Shown here piece after piece: positions 1 through 10,936 of a stretch of DNA of 64,000 nt. Numbering within the stretch: position 1 is the stretch's first letter; the number at the start of each line of letters is the position of its first letter. The DNA is from Cristatella mucedo (taxonomy: Eukaryota; Bryozoa; Phylactolaemata; Cristatellidae): positions 64,001 through 128,000 of the forward strand of contig WPIO01000258.1 in the NCBI GenBank assembly GCA_009760855.2, given 5' to 3'. The position numbers were made by a program, and so were the translations under genes. The notes under the pieces are model-generated. The model did not search any database and had not been told where the DNA came from. It saw nothing but the letters and a program-made list of their open reading frames with translations.

Positions 1-1136
1 ATTGCATTTAACATTGTCTGATCTGCCTAGTTGTTTCATGGGGCAGTGAGTATAATATAAATGATTCCGTGGAGGTTATGCTAGAGCTGTAGGTGCACTT
101 GCTTTTAATGAAAGAAATAAAAAAAATCTAGGATAGAAGATGAATAATCTGCCAATGATTTTCTATTATCCGATATCAAAAGCCTTTGAAGGTTAGATTG
201 TAATCAGTTTACGTAATTTACTAAATAAAATGCATCTCGGAGATATACAGCTTCGGCTGGTTCGCCGTACTGCCAGTCCCCGCCAATTTATTTCTCCAAA
301 TAAGAAAAATTCTCTACCATCTTGCATAGTTGTTTTTCATAAAATTTGATCATGGACTTTTTATCCGTGAATAAGGAATGTGCGACTAAGAATAGCAGAG
401 AAATATTGACGTTTGTAACCAAAAACTCAAGTGACATCTACCCGCTATGATTTAAAAGCCCTTTGAAGTAATGAGAGTTTTCGGGTGGATTTTTATAAAC
501 GAAATGGAACTTTGATTTTCAAGGCTGATGGATTATTTAAGCATCAAACGCCAACTAGTTGGAAAGTAAACGCAATGTTTCCAAAGTATATGCATACCTA
601 CCAGGAGCAGGGAAGCCTCAGCTTTAGTTAATAGTCGTGCTGAGTCTATAAGCGACGTTGATATTACCCGATATAGCATAATGACACTGAACCTAGTCAA
701 AGGAACCACATTCAATAGTTTCCAGCTCCAATACAACACATTTTCTAACCACAAGCAATTAAAAAACGCCCCTATGATTAAGGTTTAGTAAGCATAAATT
801 ACCGCATGGGTATTGGGAGGAGTTGCAGAAGAGCAAGGGTCACTTTTAATCCTCTTGTAATCCCTTGAAATAAAACTTTGATCCATAGTAAATATTTGGT
901 GGATAAATTTGGAACGGGTTATAACTGCAGTCACGAACGGACCAGAAGGATGCGAAAATGTTGCCAATAATACGTCATAACAATAATTCCGTTGCTTAGA
1001 ATCTTCTTGTATCATGAAACGAGTTATGTTCGTTAGTTAGTTAGTCTCGAACAAATTTCATTAAAATGTCAGTTTCAAAACTTCATTATTCGCCATCTAC
1101 TACCTTGTCATTAAAAAAACTCTACCAATTGAATAG
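1..1136. other. AT-rich non-coding sequence, no supported gene
   Basis: I see no supported coding exon or recognisable repeat here. The first 45 bases are open in one frame and end at a good donor (GTGAGT at 46), so they could be the end of an exon starting outside the window, but the stretch is too short to judge. Further 5' exons of the protease gene could lie here unrecognised. Confidence 0.4.
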
Positions 1137-1215
1137 TCATCTTGCGTACTCATCTTAATATTGTGCTTGAGAATTGCAATACGTCCCTGACGGCATCTTT
1201 AGTTCACTCAATTTG
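1137..1215 (+). CDS. Possible 5' exon of gene model 1 (low confidence)
   Basis: The segment is open in one frame, starts after a weak AG at 1135-1136 and ends at a strong donor (GTAAGT at 1216). It leaves phase 2, exactly what the exon at 1285 needs; the joining codon would be Trp. The intron would be 69 bp, similar to the 76 bp intron downstream. The peptide (begins ILRTHLNIVLENC) has no domain I recognise. The acceptor lacks a good pyrimidine tract, so this may be chance. Confidence 0.35.
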
Positions 1216-1284
1216 GTAAGTGCAAACATTGCTAAGCCCGATATTAACACGGTCATTTGCTGCAACCATATTTACTATCAATAG

Positions 1285-1429
1285 GGAATCCGATGAAACT
1301 AGGAAACTGAAACAAAGTATCTTAACCGTCTTTGACGATATCAAAATAAGCTTTGGCATAGAGGAGCTGCAGGCATGCTTAGTGCAGCGTATCAAAGCTG
1401 TCACTTTACTAGCATTTAAGCGAGTGCTG
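1285..1429 (+). CDS. Exon of gene model 1: helical segment before the Cys-rich region
   Basis: Acceptor AG at 1283-1284; the first base completes a split codon and 48 codons follow without a stop. The peptide begins ESDETRKLKQSILTVFDDIK, is rich in Leu, Ile, Lys and Glu, and is probably helical. The donor would be CTG|GTATCG, which is weak; GTGCTG six bases earlier keeps the same phase. A short 76 bp intron leads to the next exon, also phase 0. I recognise no family. The exon is supported mainly by open frame, composition and phase agreement. Confidence 0.5.
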
Positions 1430-1505
1430 GTATCGCCTATTATGACACCAGTTGGATGTGCAAATAATAAAATTATTTGATACCGGAATTTTTGTTTTAT
1501 TTTAG

Positions 1506-1596
1506 GAAATATGCAGGCTCCACCACATAGACGAGTTTAATACAGGACGTCCTGTAGAAGGTCAGAAGAAATGCCTATCTTGCTATACTAGCGATG
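1506..1596 (+). CDS. Exon of gene model 1: first part of Cys/His-rich zinc-finger-like segment
   Basis: Acceptor TTTTAG ends at 1505 and donor GTAAGC starts at 1597, both good. The exon has 30 codons plus one base (phase 1). It encodes an ICRLHH motif (C-x2-H), then VEGQKKCLSCYTSD with a C-x2-C knuckle. The spacing looks zinc-binding and continues in the next exon. No named zinc-finger family was matched. Confidence 0.6.
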
Positions 1597-1955
1597 GTAA
1601 GCTGTATCAGTTTTTCAATTTCACAGCGAGTATTGTGCAGTGGCAATCTTGTCTATGCAATTTGGGCGATAAATAATTTGTTATACCAACTTCCGGCATG
1701 ATCAAAGATTTTGGCAGTGCGAGTAAGTCAGATATTCCTGCCTGAAACCATAAGTCATATTCAGGCTTTCAATGCATTAGCACTGCATGCCTTTGACAAG
1801 CAGTGTATATTAAGGAAATGGCTGGTGACTATTGCTATTTTGAGAAAGCCAATTACAGGAAAACATTCCGCCGTTCAATCTGAAGCTAGAGTTCTTTTTT
1901 CTTGCAGCAGGACCATAGAAAGAGATCGAGTTCACTGTGGGCGCTTAATCAACTG

Positions 1956-2006
1956 TATTATAATAATAATTATTATTAATATTATTAGTATAATTATTAT
2001 AGCTTT
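1956..2006. repeat. TAA/TTA microsatellite in intron
   Basis: Imperfect trinucleotide run of TAA/TTA units inside the 540 bp intron of gene model 1. It resembles the tail of LINE-A elsewhere in the window, but no LINE body is attached. Confidence 0.7.
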
Positions 2007-2136
2007 ATAGTCCAAAGTCTTAAGCATCGGATTTTAATTTATATCTTCCTTATAATAACAGCAATTCTTATAATAATTGCAAATTAATCTCATTGATATC
2101 GTGTAATTATATTCAAAGCGTTCTTTTACCTTTTAG

Positions 2137-2268
2137 ATGCCAACAGCTTTATTCATACCTTATCCACTGGCTGCGATCCTACAACTTGTCGCTGGTACTG
2201 TGCTGAGTGCTCTTGCAGCAGAGAGCCTCTTATTTGTCCTTTGCATGGAAGTGCCCAGCCTCTCATCG
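2137..2268 (+). CDS. Exon of gene model 1: Cys-cluster zinc-finger-like segment
   Basis: Acceptor CCTTTTAG ends at 2136 and donor GTAAGC starts at 2269. Read from its third base the exon is open for 43 codons. It holds GCDPTTCRWYCAECSC and PLICPLHG, giving C-x4-C-x3-C-x2-C-x-C-x6-C-x2-H. With the C-x2-C of the previous exon this is a dense metal-binding pattern. The entry phase 1 matches exon 1506-1596, and the exit phase 1 matches protease exon 8674-8800. An ATG at the acceptor opens a different frame (69 aa), which I judge a shadow because the alternative frame has the Cys pattern and matching phases. Confidence 0.62.
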
Positions 2269-2805
2269 GTAAGCGAGGTGCACTTAAAATACCTACTGCT
2301 TAATTCATTATTTCGTATTTGTATAAATTTAAGTCCTCAAATCTGACTCCCTCCTAATACTTCTTAATCTTCTGAAGCATAGCAAATTTCTATCTTGAAC
2401 ACGTTTTCACTATTATCCACGTTTTTTGCTAAGTGATCGAATTTAATTCTTTTTTCCAAGTTCTTCCTCCATTATATTTAGAAATTACGCATTAAGAGTG
2501 CCACGATATTCTCATCCTCTTCTAGGCAGCATATGAATGCCAAAAAAAGAGCAGGTCCAACGATGCTTCATTGCATGCTTAATTTCAAAATAGCAGCACT
2601 TTCTAATAGCATTTCTCTTCGACTAAATGATTTTTTCAATGAATTGCCAATCAAGGTCGGCAGCCTCCATGTAAAAAGTCTCGAGGCAGGAGATGCTGGA
2701 TTATATGTATGAACTTGGCACCCAGCTCAAACAGCCGAGCAATTAAATGCACAGCCCCTATAAGCGTTAGGATTTAGTCAGAGCCACAGCCGAATTAAAC
2801 GAGAA

Positions 2806-3840
2806 CAGCAATAAAAATGATAATATTGATAAAGCTCCTGATAAAGTGCCCTCAGAGAACTCAATCTCTCTCTAGGCGCTTAACATTTGCTGCAAAGGGA
2901 AGTGCAATTGAATGGTGAGAAATATCATGCTCGATAAACAGACAAAATAAATAATATGGTTAGCAGTGAGGTGCACATGGTGAGTATGCAAATGTGGTTA
3001 GTGGCAGCATGCACAGTGTCAGCATGCATAAGCACTTGAAGGACGAATCACAGGGACCCACTAAATGCTGTCCTAAATGAGTGTGTTTTTAACTTCTTTT
3101 TAAGTGTGGTCAGGTCAGGGGATGTTCTGATGCAGGTCGGGAGAGACTTCCAGGCTTTGGGAGCATACGAACTAAATGCACGGTCTCCACAGGATTTGAG
3201 GTTTGTACGAGGTATTTGTAGAGTGTTGGATTTCAAAAAGCGGGTGGTACGATGCTTGGCCTGATGGGGGAGTATATCTGAGAGATTGACTGAAGCCAAA
3301 GAATGGAGTGACCTAACAGTGAGCGACAAGACCTTGAAGTCAATCCGTTGCTTGACTGGTAGCCAGTGCAGGTCGGCGAGAAGTGGAGCAATGTGGCAAC
3401 TGCGACGCTCACGACAGACAAGCCTAGCTGTAGAGTTTCGCACCAGCTGCAATCGCCTGATTGCACATGCATGTAGGCGAGTACGCTGTGAGTTGCAGAA
3501 GTCGAGACGGGATGTCGCGAGTGCATGGACCAACTTGGACGTAGTATTCTTATTTAAACAAGCCCGAATTTTAGCCACATTGAGAAGCTGAAAATAAGCA
3601 GATTAGACCTTGGACCTGATATAGTCGTCTAACGAGAGGTCGCTTTGGAATATGACACCCATATTTCGAGCTGATTCAACAGGAGATTCGCTGGCAGAGC
3701 CAATTTTAAGCTTCAGCCTTTCCAATTTGTGAATCACACTGGGTTTGCACATAACTAATATGTTAGTTTTATCATTGTTTAGTTTAAGAAAACTGCGGCC
3801 ATCCACGTGGGGATGTCAAGCAAAGGTTAATGGTGCAATA
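2806..3840 (-). mobile_element. LINE-A copy, 5'-truncated, C-terminal reverse-transcriptase part and 3' tail
   Basis: On the minus strand the 3048-3578 frame encodes a LINE C-terminus with HWLPVKQRIDFKVLSLT, CGDRAFSSYAPKAWKSLP and other CR1/L2-type markers. A further RT piece (NNDKTNILVMCKPS) lies at 3603-3806. The 3' UTR repeats the GCATGCTGACACTG phrases of other copies and ends with the conserved hairpin-like tail (TTCTCTGAGGGC) near 2860. It sits in the 6.4 kb intron of gene model 1, antisense to it. Frame breaks show it is dead. Confidence 0.85.
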
Positions 3841-6800
3841 GAAACAATAGTTGGTAAGATATTCGGAGACGTAGGCCTGATCAAGATAATTCTAGGGTAC
3901 AAACGTAATGTCCACTTTTTAAAGCCATAATGTGCCCCTATTAGAAGCCATTGCTGATCGGTGAGAATTGCTTAAAGACGTCATTACTCATGTTCCCAAC
4001 AGAAAAACATCCTGTCAATTTGTGTAGTAACTGTTAGAATTGCTATTTTAAACGTGATAATATCTTAAAAGATCTCTTCACATTTGGCTATTCGGCATAT
4101 CTCAATTGAATCGTTCGAGTTTTTTGTGGTTCCTTAATCTGATCAAGTCTCTCTTTGCTATTTGTTTAGTTGTAACCAATACATATGTGGCTATTGAGTT
4201 GCCGATTTTAGGGTGTGACAATTTTTATTTTTAAGAGGCAATTGTAGCACAGTAGTGGCAGAGTATTTCTCAGCTGTGCTCGCGTCAGAGTATAAATGAT
4301 CTTTAAGCAAAGCATTAGCTGATTGAAGATACATCTCTTACGTTACGTCAATCTATCCTTGGCTTTTGAAAGGAGATAGCATTTTCCTAGCTTGGTAAAG
4401 GCAGTGAAATTCAGACATCCTTTTGAACGCCAGAAGCTACAGTAACATTGAATAACACATATTGTTGTTACTAGACTAAGGAGAAGCAAGAATTACAAGG
4501 GGCTCAGGCTCTAGAACTGTAAAATTGTCAATGCCAGCACTGGCAAAATTCCGTGTGCTTCCAGTGAGGAGCTCGTGGCTGCAGCCAGGTGGCTAAAACA
4601 GAAAGTGTCAAATGGGCATAGAACAAGTGACTTTTGGGATGCATTTTTTGCAGCCACACCAGACTCGTAGAAATTACGCCGAAGGCAAGCTTTGTTAAGC
4701 CACATTCCTTGTTCATATCCTACCAGAATTTAGACTTTAAGAAATTAAAATCCTGACCATCGATCGTGGTTCTTAAACAGAAATCAGAATAACTGCAATA
4801 GAATACCTTCTAATCACGAGGCACCTAGAAAATCAATCAAGCATCAACCAAGTGATGTCATACACAAAACTGAAAGCACAGCCATGCTCTCGTTTTACAG
4901 CCTTTAAATTGACCACTGTTTCGGAAAAGAAGAACTATTTAAAAGCATGCCTATATATGATCAACTTTTTCAGTGACGCGGTCATGAGGAGACAAGACAT
5001 ACAAGCGAATCAGATTTAAAATGACTTCCATCATGGCGGACACATTAGGCTAACACATCACTGTAATGGAACTAGACGCTTTAAACGACTGTCTGCTGTT
5101 TTGTGATTAGCTGTAATCATACGCTAAAAATAATAATTAGTCGTTTGTAAAGTACCCGAATAAATTTTAATCCCTATTTAGGTAGTTTAATTAACTGCAA
5201 GTAAAGCAATCAGTATTCTTGTTTCAATGAACTGCTAGTCATTTATCCAGCCGCAAGGATTAAAAAGCGTTTAGTTATCGTGCAAAAGAACGAATTCGTG
5301 GCTATTGGTTAGTCAGATCCCGGTCATGCACAGAAAGTCAAACTCATAAGAAAACCAGAGAAATATTTAGATTTCCTATATGAAATCATGTTACAGCTAA
5401 CCTTTGTCAGGATGTGCACAAAAAATACGTACCGTCTCAGAAAGCATACGTTGCCTGGACTTATGCACAATTTACTTGATCGGAGAACTGGTTGGGTTGA
5501 ATAGGCACGTCGGCTTCAGCTTCTTTTTATGCTAATAAATTTCAGGATTAACTGATTTTATTCCAGTAGTTTGTTTTCAGCATCATTCATCATCATTCAG
5601 CATAAGTGAGTGCACTGTATTGAGCAATTCTGACAGCATAAAACATGCAACCACTCAACCAGGGTGCGACGGTAGCATGGTGTGAAACCAATATAGATGG
5701 GTATGCCGGAGCAGGCACAACTGGAAGAACCACGGCAAACATTTGAGGCATCCGAACTATAGTTTGTTCCTCCTTGCATGCGCCTCTTTTCGTCATGTCA
5801 TGTATGTAATTTACATGCTTGTAATTGATGCCGTCTTCTTTGGCTACTTGAACTATTTGTCATCAACGTCGAAACTGCTACAAAGAACCTGGGCTCACTA
5901 CTCAGTACTGGCTACCTAGTATTCGGAGCCTCAAGGTTAAGACGATCACTTTTCAAACTTTATTATTTCCTGCTTCTTAATCACGTGTAACTATAACATA
6001 ATTACTCAATAAGCTCTATCGGAAACTAAATAAGTGTGACCTTTTATAAAAGTCCTTACGTACGCTGTAAGTTGGATTAAACTCGTTCACTTGGTAAAGT
6101 TAAACTTATATTTTCTATAAGCACAAATCAGCTAGTGTAAGAGAATGTAAGAACAATTACATTTTCTTAAATATAGCATTATAGGTGAATCAGATCGCTC
6201 AATGTGTTTTCCATCTAGCTGCAAGAAAACATAGCCAAGCAATAACGGCAAGAAGTTATCATGCATTATCAAGATACACAAGAAAATATGATGATCCCAA
6301 GGTTGGTAGTTAGCAGTAGTAATGTGGCTAGTAGGAGGTTGTGAAGAATGGGCAAGTAAGTAATTTGGGGAAATATCATTTAAATGATATTCTGGAAAAG
6401 CTAATTAGAAGGTATCAGTTGTTTACCAGAAATGAAGGATGCAATGTCAATTGAGGTGAAAGCATAGGCCAGAAGCGTTTTTTAACCGAATCGTTACACC
6501 TAAAAGTTGGAATTAAGTCAGCATGGTTAGTAGTATGACCAGTGGCCGATGAGTAGGTGGCAAGAGAGAACATTGGGAGTGAGAATGGTAATTAATTTTA
6601 AACCTATTAGATAGCCCGTCGATCTCAGACACCCACAATCTCGATACAATCCCGTTCGTCTTGATGCTTGCTATTGTTTAGTACTATGCAAGCTATGAAA
6701 AGGATATCCAAACTTGGGAATTGCCACTGCCACAACTACCGCTCCTAAGCCTCGATGCAAGCTTCTTGGCAATGTCATAATCATCCGGTTGCATGTACAG

Positions 6801-7600
6801 GCTAGTTGTAGCCTCCTTTTATTCGTGATCTAGTCAGAGAATAGCTTGATGTAAATCTAAAGTGATTACCTTTTGTTTTATAAGCTTACGAGCTTGATGC
6901 TCAACTGAAGCAGGATGTGAGACGATGTAGATACTGAACTGAACAGTGTGAACAATAATATGATTTAGTAGAATACCTAGCCTAATTTTATTAATAGGCC
7001 AGGTACAAGATTGAAATGGTACTAAAGTCAAAGGCAGAAGCAAAATTGTGAACTAGGGGTGATTAGAGGTCCGTGAGACCTGAACAAAACGTTGCTATAG
7101 CGACTTTAACTCAAAGAAAGCTTGACTTCCGATTTTGGTATAGTGAGCCTCGTATTTTCTCAGGCTATAAAAACTGTAAGAAGCTACAAAAGACGTACTA
7201 GAAAATACAAGACCGCCGAGCGATGCTAGAAATGTTAGCCTTGTCTAGGGATGCAAATTTTCATGATGAAATGTACCTACAATCAAGCCCAGCGTTAGGG
7301 CCGAGTAACCGAATTGAAATCATAGGCAACTAAAATGATTTAAATAATTCTTATTAGGATTTTTTCAGTTTTCGAATATCACTAGTTGTATGCTTATCTG
7401 GAAAGTAGTTTATTGGCTTTAAAGATGAAAACAGTTTATTGCTATTCGATTTAGGATTTTCAGCAGAACGGTTTGAGAGTGAGTTAGAAGAGTCTGATTT
7501 ACTGAAGAGAATGTAACACTTTTTTTTAATTATTAAGCTACGTTTCCATTGAGCATTCAGAGAACGAGATCTCACCATCAAGAAATTGCATTTATTTTTA
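3841..7600. other. Long intron sequence with no recognised feature
   Basis: Part of the large proposed intron between 2268 and 8674. No conserved coding frame, tRNA or structured repeat was recognised on either strand. Open frames here are short and low in information. Ancient unrecognisable repeats are likely. Confidence 0.4.
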
Positions 7601-7619
7601 ATAAAGCGCGCCAATATGG

Positions 7620-7815
7620 TAAGTGATGCCATGCACAGTTTCTGCATTAGAAGAAACTTTTTTTTACAGCGACGGAAGAGCATTTACAGCTATCACCACC
7701 GCTTGTAGTGGCAACAAAGGATTGCCCACTGCAGGATTTAAACTCGCGAGCTTGGGTCCTAGATTGTGAAAAGCAACCGCCCCCCTTCTCTATTGGGTCA
7801 TCACGGCTCACCATA
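7620..7815 (-). mobile_element. SINE-B copy (tRNA-derived)
   Basis: Antisense copy of a tRNA-headed SINE. The segment with TGCAGGATTTAAACTCGCGA is the inverted B-box region, and the stretch ending TCATCACGGCTCACCA is the 5' head. The body phrase ACAGCTATCACCACCGCT recurs at 44.75 kb and 54.93 kb. Divergence between copies suggests an old family. Confidence 0.7.
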
Positions 7816-7819
7816 AATG

Positions 7820-8250
7820 ACAATTCTAAGAGACCCTGGAAATTTTATGAGTGACTGGTCGGCTTGTAGCCTCTTTTTAAATCGAATCAAGTTGGCAATG
7901 TTGTCTAGACAGTCTGGGGTTAGTTTCTGGACGTGTGAGCACAAGAGTAAAATGCGTGGTCTCTAATGGATTTGAGGTTGATCCCGTGCATAGTTTATCC
8001 CGAAAGAGTCAGTGGCGAGGGAGAAGCGACGCCTCGTCTTGTCGGAAACTGGTTTGTTTGGATAGCTAGGATACCGACAGAGAAAGGTGTGAACTAGAAT
8101 GCAGCGATAGATCATTCACGTCGATTAGAATGCCTACATTGCGTGCATGTTACCCAGGATGGTATTCTGCCTGGCTCACTTTGAGTTCAAGATTGACGAG
8201 AGAAATTTCGGGCTTGAAGCGAGTCGGTCTCAGGTGGCTTATTCCAATCT
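7820..8250 (-). mobile_element. Probable degraded LINE C-terminal fragment
   Basis: The minus strand carries phrases resembling the LINE C-terminal region, including a counterpart of the TCTCTAATGGATTTGAGGTT segment seen in LINE-A copies at 3.19 and 9.54 kb (TCTCCACAGGATTTGAGGTT). The frame is lost. It may belong to the same divergent group as the fragment at 57.1 kb. Confidence 0.45.
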
Positions 8251-8673
8251 CCATACAAATACTATTTCAAAAACTGCTGCATCAGTCAAAAGTCTTCGTT
8301 TGGTTTGGTGTGATCTTTGAGATCCAGCTTCATTAGTACTGATTAGCGATTGGTTTTACTGTGTACCTGCAGTGGTTCTTTTATTCTATACAAATTCAAT
8401 AGATCGTTTACATAATTATGTACTATTTGTTTTGAATTAACTTTAAGTTTTGAATTGGATGGGCATGCGAGTATTTCAAGGTAACTCACGGATTAGGTAT
8501 ACTTTTATATGATTGCTGTTACTACTATTAGATACTGATTAATGTTAAAACAGGACTGTACGACTACTTTGAATTATTAAGACCATTAAAAAAGTAAATG
8601 GTTTTACTTATTTCTAAAAGTTTACTTCATGCTATTGCTTGTAATTTCTGCCTAGTAAGCCAATTATTTCCAG

Positions 8674-8800
8674 GTGGCAACAACACGCGTGTCCTCCTTA
8701 TCCAAGGAGAAGGATATCGTGATGAGGATACAGCTGCCTTTTCGAGAGATATTCAGCTGTTGAAAGATACTTTGTGTGATCACAGGATTGGAGGAGTCAG
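8674..8800 (+). CDS. Exon of caspase-family protease: first beta strand of the fold
   Basis: Acceptor TTTCCAG ends at 8673 and donor GTGAGT starts at 8801. The 41 full codons encode GGNNTRVLLIQGEGYRDEDT and FSRDIQLLKDTL. This fits the start of a caspase p20: a hydrophobic strand (RVLLIQGEGY, like the LLIGNxxY strand), then a helix with the usual Asp and Leu pattern. The exon leaves phase 2 and joins exon 10937 through an Arg codon, giving GGVREDNLKVILKK, the second strand of the fold. It enters at phase 1, as exon 2137-2268 requires. Confidence 0.8.
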
Positions 8801-9309
8801 GTGAGTTGACTGTGCGTTAAAATTTTATGGAAATCGTTCACATGCTCTTTCAAAGGCACTATCAATGAAGGCCCAAATTCATATCTAAAACTGCCAACTG
8901 CTATTGAGCAAGTGGCACGAAGACTTACATGTTGAGTTAGGTTTTTCGCGTCCTGCTCATGAGATATTGGTGCTGGGTGTATAAGAGTACACTCAAGTCC
9001 TTTTGGATTTATCCCAGTTGGCATTCTCCTCGTATGAGGAGAACGGGACCAGACTGTAAGAATTTTTCTTGTGTCCGTAGTGTATTGCTTTTAAATGCAT
9101 TCTTCAATTTTTTTATGCCTTATGTGCAACCGATATGCCAGAGCCTGGCTGAGTAACCATGATATATTCCTAAAAAGGGGTTTACGTGAATTCTTGCAAC
9201 TTAAGATAAAAATATTCATTAGACAATATTGCCCGTGAATCTGGTAGGTGAACTACACCATGAAGGGTAATATTTTCTTCCTTAATTCTCACTAGCAGAT
9301 ATCTTGGTC

Positions 9310-10800
9310 AGTATCTTAATTACATTGTGGAATGTGCGGGTCAGCAAACAAATACGGTTAGTGGCAGCATTCAGAGTGACAGCGCGAGTAATCACACTAA
9401 GAACGAATCACATGGACCCACAAACTTCTGTGATAAATTGATGCATTTTAGCTTCTTTACATGTCGTCAAATCAGGCGTGTAGGAACGCCAGTCGGAAGT
9501 GAGTTCAACGATTTTGGAACTTAAAAACTAAAGGTGCGGTCTCCACAGGATTTTAGGTTCGCATGCAGTACAGGTGAGAGATTCGATTCAGGAAAACTAA
9601 TGATATGAATCTTAGTCTGAGGGAAATTTATATTGTTAATTATTCTAGAGCCAAAGAATGGCGGTACATAAAAGTGATTGGCATTACCTAGATTTCGATG
9701 CACGGCTTGAATCGAAGCCATTGCAGGTGGGCTAGAAGTAGTGTGGTGTAGCAACTGCCACACTCAATACAGACTAGCCAGGTTGCAGAATTTTCCTAAC
9801 TGCTATCGCCTGATTGCACCAGCCGGTGAACAAGCAAGCAGAAATTAGTTGCAGAAGTTAATAGGGGATTGAACAACTGCATGGACAAGTTTACATATTG
9901 CATCCCTGCCTAAAGCAACCTCTAAGTTTAGCAATTGCATGTATCTGAAATGAGGCTGACTTGACTGTGCAGCTCATATGGCAGTCTAAGAAAACAATGT
10001 CGCTAGGAAACAGGAAACTTAGATTGAGTGCAGATGCAACAGCAGATATACTTATAGAGCCGATTTTTAGCGTTGGATTTACCAACGTCTGAATCTCTCC
10101 TATTTCATCTCCCAACTAGTAAGCTTGGTTTTAATCATGCAATTTAAGAACAGTTGCTGCCATCCATATGCTGGTGTCATTTATGCAAGTAGCTAGAGAG
10201 TAAAGAAGATTCAACGTGGTGAACGACTTGAAGGGATTACATCAAAGAATAAAACTATGCCATCTGCATAGAAGTACAAGCCTAGATTGTGCCTTCTAGA
10301 CGCATCGGTAATAGGTAGAGCATAAACCTGGAAAAAAACCGGACGAAGCTTAGAGCCCTGAGGTGCCGCATTCTTCAGTGGCTCCTCCGATAATCATTTT
10401 CAATTCACATCAATACTCTGACGTACCCCAGTGATATTGGACTTCAAACAATGAAGTGCTGTACCATCGATGCCCAGACAAAATGAGTGGCACTTGAGAA
10501 GAATTTGGTGGTCAGTAATATAAAAAGTTGCAGAACGATTGAGGAAAACAAGCACGGAGACTCAACCTACATATGCGTTCCTGCGAAGATTGTTACGTGA
10601 ATTAAGTAGAGTTAAATATGTGAAGCGATCAGCTCTAAAATCATACTGGAACTTACTAGCTAGGTGTGAAGTTTCAGTAGTTTATTTTCGCTCGTCGGCC
10701 ACAACTCGTTCCAGTGTCTTTTAATAGTGACGGTAGAAGATAGAATGGGTGCAAATTGCTCGAGTCCTCTTGGACTAGTGTTGCACTCTGAAGGATCCAT
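9310..10800 (-). mobile_element. LINE-A-type copy (antisense in protease gene intron)
   Basis: From left to right on the plus strand: the inverted 3' UTR phrases (GGTTAGTGGCAGCATTCAGA, AACGAATCACATGGACCCAC), the C-terminal segment around 9521-9763 (NLKSCGDRTFSF), a thumb-like segment at 9891-10115 and older RT sequence to about 10800. Parallel copies lie at 19.5-21.5 kb and 58.3-60.3 kb. Many stops; non-functional. It fills most of the intron between 8800 and 10937. Confidence 0.75.
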
Positions 10801-10936
10801 GCATATTCGCGCTTCCTAACCAGTTTCACACCATTATATTATGTTGTTGTTATATTTTTTGTTCTTAATTTCGGTGAAGTCGAAGCAAAAAGGCTTGCTC
10901 GTACGTTCAGAAATGCATATTAAAACTCTTTTGTAG

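Noticed and set aside
1-45. Possible exon end before GTGAGT at 46
   Set aside because: Only 45 bases are visible and the exit phase 2 does not match the next candidate exon's entry phase 1.
2137-2346. ATG-initiated 69-codon frame beginning exactly at the splice acceptor
   Set aside because: Another frame of the same segment has a dense Cys pattern, ends at a good donor and matches neighbour phases; the ATG frame is hydrophobic and has no such support.
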